Of a DNA stretch of 51,072 bases, positions 20,466 to 28,329 are shown piece by piece (position 1 is the first letter of the stretch; each line of letters begins with the position of its first letter). Both the position numbers and the translations under genes were made by a program. The notes under the pieces were generated by a model. It saw only the letters and a program-made list of their open reading frames with translations, had not been told where the DNA came from and searched no databases. Source of the stretch: Deltaproteobacteria bacterium (GTDB lineage: Bacteria; Desulfobacterota; Syntrophia; Syntrophales; UBA2210); contig JAFDBG010000011.1 of the NCBI GenBank assembly GCA_019313385.1, positions 1-51,072 of the forward strand. The letters are read 5' to 3'.

Positions 20466-20837
20466 ATGAGTAAGAACTTGGAACTTTCCATATTTGAAGT
20501 CGTAGGCAACCCGCTTTGCGTTGCCTCCAGCGATGGACAGAAGGTTTATGATCGCGTTATGGCTGCTCTGAAAGAAGGGCGAAATGTCACGCTTTCATTT
20601 CGCAATGTCACCACGCTGACATCAGCCTTTCTTAATGCGGCGATTGGTCAATTATATGGCGTATTCAGCGAAGATCAAATACGCGCCTTGCTCACGGTAG
20701 AAGATATGCAGCAAGATGATATTGCGCTTTTGAAACGCGTGGTTGAAACGGCCAAGCAGTACTTTAAAGACCCACAGAAATTTGATCAGGCTCTTCGGGA
20801 AACGATGGAGGACGATAACGATGACTCACAGGACTGA
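20466..20837 (+). CDS. DUF4325/STAS-like domain protein
   Basis: NVTLSFRNVTTLTSAFLNAAIGQLYGVFSEDQIRALLTVEDMQQDDIALLKRVVETAKQYF matches the STAS-like pattern; adjacent to a GHKL ATPase. Confidence 0.75.
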   Translation: MSKNLELSIFEVVGNPLCVASSDGQKVYDRVMAALKEGRNVTLSFRNVTTLTSAFLNAAIGQLYGVFSEDQIRALLTVEDMQQDDIALLKRVVETAKQYFKDPQKFDQALRETMEDDNDDSQD

Positions 20838-21363
20838 GGAAATCTCCACTTATGATTTCAAGTCTTCGGAGGCATTATTGCTGGATGCCAATATCTGGTT
20901 GTTTGTCTATGGCCCACAGAAACCGACTGACACGAGGGTAACTACCTACTCTGAAGCCTTAGCAAAGATTCTCGCAGCTAAGAGTTGCATTTACATTGAT
21001 GTGCTGATTGTTTCCGAATTTGTGAACACTTACGCCAGATTGAAGTGGAGGCTTCTACCGGAGTCGTCCCGGCCCATATATTTCAAACAATTTCGCAAGA
21101 GCACGGAGTTTAACCCTGTTGCTCGAGACATTGCCGCTGATGTCAAACGTATGTTGCAACATTGTACACGAGTAGAAAGCGGTTTTGAGTCACTTGCGAT
21201 CGATACCCTGGTTGACGAATATGCGGCGGGTGATTCAGATTTTAACGACCAGATTCTAACCGCTCTGTGTAAAAATAAGGGGTTAACGATGGTAACAGAC
21301 GATGCAGATTTCAAGGGACAGGGCATTCCCATCATCACCGCAAACAAACGATTGCTTTCCTGA
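20821..21363 (+). CDS. PIN domain putative ribonuclease
   Basis: LLLDANIWLFVYG .. IVSEFVNTY .. DSDFNDQILTALCKNKGLTMVTDDADF: acidic PIN residues in order; overlaps DUF4325 ORF. Confidence 0.85.
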   Translation: MTHRTEEISTYDFKSSEALLLDANIWLFVYGPQKPTDTRVTTYSEALAKILAAKSCIYIDVLIVSEFVNTYARLKWRLLPESSRPIYFKQFRKSTEFNPVARDIAADVKRMLQHCTRVESGFESLAIDTLVDEYAAGDSDFNDQILTALCKNKGLTMVTDDADFKGQGIPIITANKRLLS

Positions 21364-21369
21364 CATATT

Positions 21370-21402
21370 ATGGCTTTACACAAGGACTTCCCTGATTCGC
21401 AG
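21370..21402 (+). pseudogene. Stub duplicate of the res 5' end
   Basis: atggctttacacaaggacttccctgattcgc vs 21762 atggcgctacacaaggacttccccgattcgc (28/31). Confidence 0.9.
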
Positions 21403-21472
21403 TAAGCTCGCGGTGAAGATGGTGGATATCTTCGGCAACAACACGATGACCATTGTTGAGGTGATGGTATGA
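21402..21472 (+). pseudogene. Stub duplicate of the mod 3' end
   Basis: Encodes SKLAVKMVDIFGNNTMTIVEVMV* vs mod C-terminus [23 protein letters not shown]. Confidence 0.9.
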
Positions 21473-21762
21473 GTAAAACGAAAAAGATCGAAGCCTTGAG
21501 TCGGGAAGTGTCGTTGTATCAGCATCGCGAGGAAGATTTTATTTCTCTGACGGATATTGCCCGATATCGTGATGCGGAGCGTGGTGACTACATCATCCAG
21601 AACTGGATGCGAAACCGGAATACCATCGAATTTCTCGGTATATGGGAGCAGCTGAACAACCCCGGTTTTAATTCCATCGAATTCGATGGAATTAAAAAAC
21701 AGGCGGGATTGAACAGTTTTTCCCTCGATCATGGTATTAATAATCTGGAAGGAGGGGAATAA
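21469..21762 (+). CDS. Truncated KilA-N domain protein
   Basis: DFISLTDIARYRDAERGDYIIQNWMRNRNTIEFLGIWEQLNNPGFNSIEFDGIKKQAGLNSF; ends soon after this motif, shorter than typical KilA-N proteins; overlaps the stub mod stop (ATGA) and the res start (TAATG). Confidence 0.75.
   Translation: MSKTKKIEALSREVSLYQHREEDFISLTDIARYRDAERGDYIIQNWMRNRNTIEFLGIWEQLNNPGFNSIEFDGIKKQAGLNSFSLDHGINNLEGGE
21666..21697. repeat. 32-bp perfect palindrome inside the KilA-N ORF
   Basis: ttttaattccatcgaa|ttcgatggaattaaaa. Confidence 0.97.
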
Positions 21763-24446
21763 TGGCGCTACACAAGGACTTCCCCGATTCGCCGCACGCT
21801 ATTCTCGATCCAGACATCCGCTGGTTCCCTGCCGATGAGGCCTTGCGGGAAACGAGTATGGAAAAACTCATGCCGCCTCTGGTGTCGCAACTACGAAAGA
21901 AAGTTAAGGAGTTCCGTGACGGCGGTTACGTCGGCGCGACCGATACCAGCAAGAGTCTTCTCAACTGGTGGTTCAATACTCCGCACATGCTGGAGCAGGC
22001 AGGCGGGATCATGACCCAGTTTGAGTACTATTTTGCCCAGCGCGAGGCATTGGAAACAATCATTTATATGTATGACGTTGCAGGTGTTCAGGATAAGCAC
22101 GACATGATGCGCTTCGACGCGACCGGCCTTGTATCTGGAAGCATGTTCGACGAGACATGGCGGCGCTTTGTAATCAAGATGGCCACCGGAAGCGGCAAGA
22201 CAAAGGTGCTAAGTCTTGCGCTTGCGTGGAGTTTCTTCCACAAACTCTACGAGCCGGACTCTCAACTGGCACGCAACTTCCTGGTAATCACGCCCAACAT
22301 CATCGTGCTGGATCGTATCTATAAGGATTTTCAAGGACAGCGTATTTTCTTTGAAGACCCGGTGCTTCCAGACAACGGTGTGGATGGTCACAACTGGCGC
22401 GATGATTTTCAACTCACCCTTCACAAGCAAGACGAGGTCACCATCACCAGACCCACCGGTAATATCTTCCTCACCAATATTCACAGGGTTTATTCGGGCG
22501 AGGATATCCCGCCGTCGCCGGACGATGAAAATACCATGGACTATTTTCTGGGCAAACGGCCCACCGGGGCGACCACGGATTCCAAGGTGGATCTGGGTAT
22601 GATTGTCCGGGATATCGACGAGCTTATGATCTTGAATGACGAGGCACACCACATCCACGATCCGCGCATGGCCTGGTTTAAATCCATCGAAGACATTCAC
22701 AACCGGCTACTTCAAAAAGGTGGATCGCTTGCCCTGCAGGTGGATACGACGGCCACACCCAAACACAACAACGGCGCTATCTTCGTGCAGACCATCGCCG
22801 ATTATCCACTGGTGGAAGCGATTTCTCAGAACGTAGTCAAACACCCGGTACTGCCCGACGCGCCCAGTCGTGCCAAGCTCTCCGAGCGGCAAAGTGCGAA
22901 ATACACCGAAAAGTACGCAGATTATATTGATCTGGGCGTGATCGAATGGCGCAAGGCGTATGCCGAGCACGAAAAGGTGGGCAAAAAGGCAATACTTTTT
23001 GTAATGACCGATGACACACGGAACTGTGATGACGTCGCTGAGTATCTGGAGGGTCACTATCCCGACTTAAAGGACGCTGTCCTGGTTATCCATACAAAGA
23101 ACAACGGCGAGGTTTCCGAGGTGCAGTCAGGTAAAGCCAAAGAAGTATTGGAAGGCTTACGCAAGCAGGCCAATGAGATTGACAACGCCGATAATCAGTT
23201 CAAGGCCATAATCTCCGTGATGATGCTCAAAGAGGGGTGGGATGTTAAGAATGTCACCACCATCGTGGGCTTGCGCGCCTATTCTGCCAAGAGCAACATT
23301 CTCCCGGAACAGACGCTGGGTCGTGGACTTCGGAAGATGTATCCGGGGGATGTGCCCGAGCAAGTCAGTGTAGTCGGCACGAATGCCTTTATGGAGTTCG
23401 TAGAATCCATCCAGGCCGAAGGAGTTGTCCTGGAACGTAAGGCGATGGGGGAAGGAACTGCACCCAAAACGCCTCTGGTAGTTGAGATTGACAAAGAAAA
23501 TGACAAAAAAGACATTGATGCGCTGGATATTGAAATCCCTGTTCTTACACCACGTGTCTACCGCGAATATAAAAACCTGGGCGACCTGAACGTGGCCGCG
23601 CTGGACCATCAAAGCGTGGCATATCTGCAATTCAGTGAGGAAGAACAGCGGGAAATCGTATTCAAGGACATCACCAACGGTGAGGTCACCCATACGACGA
23701 TCCTCGACACGGTCGGTGTCGCCGATTATCGCAGCGTGATCGGCTATTTTGCGCAAACCATCATGAAGGATCTGCGGTTGGTCGGCGGCTACGACGTTCT
23801 CTATGGCAAAGTCAAAGCATTTGTACGGGATGAGTTGTTTGACCGCCCGGTAGAGCTTGAAAGTCCTAACACCCTGCGCAACCTTTCCGAATTGCCGGCT
23901 ACCAGGATGGTTATAGAAACTTTTAAGAAGGCAATAAACGCTCTTACCGTGCAAGACAAAGGCAACGCCGAAATCCGCGATACTATCAAGCTCCGCCAGA
24001 CCCGCCCGTTTGTAGCCAAAGATCAGGGTTACCTGATCCCGAAGAAAAGCGTCTTCAACCGAATCATTGGTGACAGCCAACTGGAGCTGCAATTCGCCAA
24101 CTTCCTGGAAGGTTGCGGCGACGTGGTTTCTTTCGCTAAAAATTACATGGCCGTGCATTTCAAGCTGGACTATGTGAACTCCGATGGTGACATCTCCAAC
24201 TATTACCCGGATTTTATGGTCAAGCTGTCGGACAAGCGGATTGTCATTGTCGAAACCAAAGGACGGGAAGATTTGGATGTGCCGCAGAAGATGACTCGGC
24301 TCCGTCAGTGGTGCGAGGACATCAATCGAGCTCAAACGGAAGTGAGGTACGATTTTGTTTACGTGGACGAAGAGAGTTTTAAAAAATATGAACCGAAATC
24401 GTTTGCGGATTTACTGACCGGCTTTCGAGAATATAAAGAACAATAA
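21762..24446 (+). CDS. Type III restriction enzyme Res subunit (SF2 helicase + PD-(D/E)XK nuclease)
   Basis: MATGSGKTKVLSLALAW (Walker A), LNDEAHHIHD (DEAH-like), QTLGRGLRKM, C-terminal YYPDFMV..IVETKGRED. Confidence 0.92.
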   Translation: MALHKDFPDSPHAILDPDIRWFPADEALRETSMEKLMPPLVSQLRKKVKEFRDGGYVGATDTSKSLLNWWFNTPHMLEQAGGIMTQFEYYFAQREALETIIYMYDVAGVQDKHDMMRFDATGLVSGSMFDETWRRFVIKMATGSGKTKVLSLALAWSFFHKLYEPDSQLARNFLVITPNIIVLDRIYKDFQGQRIFFEDPVLPDNGVDGHNWRDDFQLTLHKQDEVTITRPTGNIFLTNIHRVYSGEDIPPSPDDENTMDYFLGKRPTGATTDSKVDLGMIVRDIDELMILNDEAHHIHDPRMAWFKSIEDIHNRLLQKGGSLALQVDTTATPKHNNGAIFVQTIADYPLVEAISQNVVKHPVLPDAPSRAKLSERQSAKYTEKYADYIDLGVIEWRKAYAEHEKVGKKAILFVMTDDTRNCDDVAEYLEGHYPDLKDAVLVIHTKNNGEVSEVQSGKAKEVLEGLRKQANEIDNADNQFKAIISVMMLKEGWDVKNVTTIVGLRAYSAKSNILPEQTLGRGLRKMYPGDVPEQVSVVGTNAFMEFVESIQAEGVVLERKAMGEGTAPKTPLVVEIDKENDKKDIDALDIEIPVLTPRVYREYKNLGDLNVAALDHQSVAYLQFSEEEQREIVFKDITNGEVTHTTILDTVGVADYRSVIGYFAQTIMKDLRLVGGYDVLYGKVKAFVRDELFDRPVELESPNTLRNLSELPATRMVIETFKKAINALTVQDKGNAEIRDTIKLRQTRPFVAKDQGYLIPKKSVFNRIIGDSQLELQFANFLEGCGDVVSFAKNYMAVHFKLDYVNSDGDISNYYPDFMVKLSDKRIVIVETKGREDLDVPQKMTRLRQWCEDINRAQTEVRYDFVYVDEESFKKYEPKSFADLLTGFREYKEQ

Positions 24447-24604
24447 GGTGAGCACACCACGTTTCAATCCAATCCCGCACGATCGTAGCGTCCCCGCTCT
24501 GTGGGGGCACAGAGGCTCCGCGCTATGCTTCTTAAAACAAGTTACTTTTCATTATAATGCTGACGTGTTGCCATAGCGGAGCTTTTTACGAAGTTGTCAT
24601 TTCC

Positions 24605-24646
24605 TTACTCCGGCATGGGCCTTACCAAATCGCGGATTTTTCCGGT
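24605..24646 (-). pseudogene. 3' end remnant of a patatin-like gene
   Basis: Reverse strand encodes TGKIRDLVRPMPE*; 39/42 nt identical to the 3' end of the patatin gene at 41941. Confidence 0.8.
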
Positions 24647-24807
24647 AAGATATCAACTAATCTTTCCAAATCGGGGGGACTGGTTCATTGAGGGGCGTAG
24701 TGAAGACGATGTTCGAAGGTTCTTGCAATCCGAGGAATTGAAAAAGGCCAGCAAAAAGAGCGTCGTTGTTGAAAAGATTGACACTTACGATACCGCAAAA
24801 TTCTCTA

Positions 24808-25827
24808 TCAGGAAGTAAGGCGCTCCGCACTGTGCAACAATTCGGCGAAGCCCTGTTCTGAAGGAATCCGGGCATAGAGAAAATCGGCGCATCTTCTTTT
24901 ATTTTCAATGCGCTGTTGCAAGGGAAGAACAAGCTCTAGGTACCTCTGGAAAGACTGACCGCAATGGGCCTCGAGAACAGCCTGGGCCGCATACTGCCCT
25001 GAGATTAAGGCTTCATGAATGCCACCTCCCGTCAATGGATCGGTAAAGCCTGCTGCATCTCCTGCCAAAAGAACGCCGTCAGCAGCCGGGGATGTCGCAT
25101 TGTTTCCAATATTTATGGGGGCACCCGAAATTTCAGGCGGTTCTTCCAGATCATATTTCCGAATAAAACAAATCAGGTCCGCCTTTTTGATGTATCGATG
25201 ATCACGACAATAGATCCCGACGTTGATATGGTCCTTTTTGGAACATATCCAGCCGTAGCCGTTTTTTATTGCCGTAAAATCAAAACAGATCTCTTCTTGC
25301 GGAATATGCGGACAATGGGGCACGTCGGCTTCCAGGGCAAAGGCATAGGCAGGTTGTACTTCAGGCCAGAAAATTTTCCTGACGGTACTTATGGCGCCAT
25401 CGCATCCAATAACCACATCTGCCCGTAGTTCTTCGCCCTCTTCTGTGCGTATCAGGACGCCACCGGAAAGGTCAATTCTCGCAATCCCTCCGATTCGCTT
25501 GAAGAGAACACCCTGTTGCAACGTTTGCATTAAGCAGTAGTGGTCAAATTCCTCCCGTGATGCCAGGGAAATATTCTCTGAAATATACTCGCTTCTCTCA
25601 TCATTTAGAATTATACGGCTTCGGCTCACTTTTCGCTGAAGAACCGGTGCGACGGAGTAGCGAAGATTTTTGACAACCGAGGCCGGAATCATTCCCGCAC
25701 AGGACTTTTTCCGCGGGAAGTCTTTCTTGTCGAGCAGAAGGACCTTTTTCCCGGCTGCACCCAGGTCGTAAGCGGCGGCACATCCCGCAGGTCCTGCGCC
25801 GACTATAATTACATCAAAGGCTGCCAT
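24808..25827 (-). CDS. FAD-dependent oxidoreductase, geranylgeranyl-reductase-like family
   Basis: MAAFDVIIVGAGPAGCAAAYDLGAAGKKVLLLDKKDFPRKKSCAGMIP; GVLLAGDAAGFTDPLTGGGIHEALISGQYAA. Confidence 0.85.
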   Translation of the reverse strand: MAAFDVIIVGAGPAGCAAAYDLGAAGKKVLLLDKKDFPRKKSCAGMIPASVVKNLRYSVAPVLQRKVSRSRIILNDERSEYISENISLASREEFDHYCLMQTLQQGVLFKRIGGIARIDLSGGVLIRTEEGEELRADVVIGCDGAISTVRKIFWPEVQPAYAFALEADVPHCPHIPQEEICFDFTAIKNGYGWICSKKDHINVGIYCRDHRYIKKADLICFIRKYDLEEPPEISGAPINIGNNATSPAADGVLLAGDAAGFTDPLTGGGIHEALISGQYAAQAVLEAHCGQSFQRYLELVLPLQQRIENKRRCADFLYARIPSEQGFAELLHSAERLTS

Positions 25828-26905
25828 TTATATTCTTCCAGTGATGGGTGATTTTCAGATAGGCCTTTGCAGACATTCCTTCGGCGGGATCGAAACTTAT
25901 CTTAAGGTGATTTACGGACCGGATCAAAAAGCTACAGCACTGTTTCCTGTTTTCTTCCCAATAAACCGCAAGGGACCGGGGCCAGCGTTCCTGATTTTCG
26001 ATAATGGAATCGTAGCCGTAAAAATTAAGCAGTTCATCCATCTTGCCATGAGAGCAGAGCCCTTCCATCTCTAATTCTTTAAGAACGTGATGCCAGGCTT
26101 TTTCCCGCCGTGGATTTCTCTGCCTGATCAACAATTCCAGCCCGATCCTCGGCTCGATGCGCTCTGTTACGTCAAGAGAGAGATCGCAAATATCGACAAA
26201 AGGTTCCAATCTCTTGTAAAGGCTGAAGAAATTCTTACAAGATGGGTTGTATCCGATATGACCAAGAAAGCTTCCCATCTTTTGCCAGCCCAAATTATCC
26301 AGACCGGCCAGGCACAATCTCAGGGGTGCCAGGCCTCGCGAGGCCATGATCCCTATCTGTCGCACCGAAGACTTGTCCGGCAATCTCCGGATAATATCGC
26401 CGGCCTTTTTACTATATCGCGCATCTATATATCGTTCCCCCAGATCTCTCTGAATCTGTGTCAAAATCCGAGTAGACTGCGCGGGGGTGCCGGTTTCCGG
26501 TGTGAGAAAGAGGCTGGGAATGGAGGCGGGCTTCTCACCGACATCGTATTCCAGCCATATCATGGCAAGCTGGCTTTTGAGCCGGTTATCACTGCGTCCT
26601 GTCAGTGAAGATATCGATTTCAGGAGCGCACTATGCTCTTCTTCGAAACCTGAGAACTGAAAATCGGAATAATCACGATCGGCTAACAGGCCGAATGAAA
26701 GATCCGCCATTCTTGAGGAATCATCGAGAGAGCACTCGAGTAGAAAGGGAGATAAGGCGATGTTGAACGGAACAGATGAAGCCGTTTTTATGAGGTTGTC
26801 ATAGGATTTATCGTCAACTAATACCTGAGGAATACGATTTTGTACCGCGATCAAAAACTCCGATGCCCTGTCGCTTGATTTTTCGTGGATAACCGACCGA
26901 TACAT
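25814..26905 (-). CDS. Uncharacterised RiPP-cluster protein
   Basis: 364-codon ORF; MIWLEYDVGEKPASIPSLFL, RQIGIMASRGLAPLRLCLAGLDNLGW; no family named; 14-nt overlap with the FAD gene. Confidence 0.6.
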   Translation of the reverse strand: MYRSVIHEKSSDRASEFLIAVQNRIPQVLVDDKSYDNLIKTASSVPFNIALSPFLLECSLDDSSRMADLSFGLLADRDYSDFQFSGFEEEHSALLKSISSLTGRSDNRLKSQLAMIWLEYDVGEKPASIPSLFLTPETGTPAQSTRILTQIQRDLGERYIDARYSKKAGDIIRRLPDKSSVRQIGIMASRGLAPLRLCLAGLDNLGWQKMGSFLGHIGYNPSCKNFFSLYKRLEPFVDICDLSLDVTERIEPRIGLELLIRQRNPRREKAWHHVLKELEMEGLCSHGKMDELLNFYGYDSIIENQERWPRSLAVYWEENRKQCCSFLIRSVNHLKISFDPAEGMSAKAYLKITHHWKNINGSL

Positions 26906-26962
26906 CTTCGCAAGTCCTTCCTTATGACCAATATCCTGTTTTCCGTGAAATAACGTTTCTGC

Positions 26963-28291
26963 TTATCGGAATTGAACCGGTCCTTCACTGTCCTCGAACA
27001 GTCCCTTGTCCCACCAGAGGTTCAAGAGTCCGTAAATTTTTGTCGCTGAATATTCGCCGGACAGGCTGCTGACAATCCCTTCCGGTGACTGTGAGCCATC
27101 GATCAATCGGAGCAGGGCGATGCCCATCTCCGATTCAATTGTCATTTGTCGATAACGGGTTTTCAATATTGCCCTGTTGTCGAGTTGAAGCTGAATATCC
27201 AAATCTCTCCTGAACTTTAACGCCCGGTCACTCGCAAGGACACTGTTCATGATGGTGTTTTGACAGAATGTCAAAAATGCTTTGAAATCAGGAACGTCTG
27301 CAAAGGTCGATTCGGCCAGTATGCGATATCCCTTTGTCCAGACATCCGGTTCAATGCAGGGTGATACCAGCTTGACGGTACGTGTTGCCAGATTAACCAG
27401 AAAACCGCATACGCAGGCCGTTGTTCCGTCGATGGCATCGTGGAGCGACAGTGCCCTGCCGCTTTTATAGAGATGGCTGAAGGCCTCCGGGTAGTTCAGT
27501 ACCAGATGGACTTTTTTCAGGTCATCCGCGGTAAAGGTTTTCATGCAGAATCTGAAATGTTTGAGCGAATTGATTGAAAACCGTTCGACACCGCCTTCAA
27601 GTGACTCCGATTGCACAAGCAGACGGCGGGTTCTGGGGATATCCCGAAACCAGGCCGCTGTTGTCGTTTGTGGAATTCCCCCCACTTCATCATAATATGC
27701 CTGAAGATATTTTGCATAATCAGGGTTATCCAGGGGTTCGGTAAAGAAATACAGCAGGCCGTAGATAGAGTCTACACCTGAAAATTCAGTCAGCGCACCA
27801 AGGATTCCGCGAAACAGCATTTCGTTCTCTTGCGTGAAAAGGGCAACGCTTCGCAGTTTTTCCGCGGCACCGGCGCAATAGCTGCACCCGACGGAACAGC
27901 CTTCAGACAGTTCGATGGAAAAAGCAAGAAAGGGATTCTTTTCACTCCAGTCCGAAGGCGCCTGTGTTGAAAACCGGGCTTTTTGGCGAGCGCTCCACGT
28001 CTCAAAGATGGGGTTCGATATTTCTATTTGTTTTTGCAGGATCTCAAGTGAAAATTTATTTATGGCTTCGACATATTTGCCATAGGCTTTCAAGGCGGGG
28101 TGCCCTTTTACTAGATCGGCAATCTTGATGCGGTCGTTTTTATCGCGTCGGCAGAGCGCCGCCACTTCTTTCGGGTCCACCTTAAGGGCATAGTTTCTTA
28201 AAGCTTTAGCGGGATTGTCGGCGAAGACTTTGCGAAACGCGTTGTCTCCGTCCCAGCATTCGATGAATCGTTTAACCTGAGCATAGTGCAT
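26963..28291 (-). CDS. Radical SAM RiPP amino-acid epimerase-like protein (PoyD-like)
   Basis: SEGCSVGCSYCAGAA = CX3CX2C cluster motif; N-terminal Nif11/NHLP-like helical segment and C-terminal PqqD-like segment (MGIALLRLIDGSQSPEGIVSSLS). Confidence 0.75.
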   Translation of the reverse strand: MHYAQVKRFIECWDGDNAFRKVFADNPAKALRNYALKVDPKEVAALCRRDKNDRIKIADLVKGHPALKAYGKYVEAINKFSLEILQKQIEISNPIFETWSARQKARFSTQAPSDWSEKNPFLAFSIELSEGCSVGCSYCAGAAEKLRSVALFTQENEMLFRGILGALTEFSGVDSIYGLLYFFTEPLDNPDYAKYLQAYYDEVGGIPQTTTAAWFRDIPRTRRLLVQSESLEGGVERFSINSLKHFRFCMKTFTADDLKKVHLVLNYPEAFSHLYKSGRALSLHDAIDGTTACVCGFLVNLATRTVKLVSPCIEPDVWTKGYRILAESTFADVPDFKAFLTFCQNTIMNSVLASDRALKFRRDLDIQLQLDNRAILKTRYRQMTIESEMGIALLRLIDGSQSPEGIVSSLSGEYSATKIYGLLNLWWDKGLFEDSEGPVQFR

Positions 28292-28329
28292 AATGAACCC
28301 TTACGCGACAATAGCCTCCGCTGAAATTT

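Noticed and set aside
23157-24335. 392-aa minus-strand ORF
   Set aside because: Fully antisense to the well-supported type III Res gene; no recognisable domain; long shadow ORFs are expected opposite GC-rich coding DNA.
24594-24818. 74-aa plus-strand ORF as a real gene
   Set aside because: Its first ~15 residues are read from the antisense of the patatin remnant; no recognisable family for the rest; not supported enough to list as CDS.
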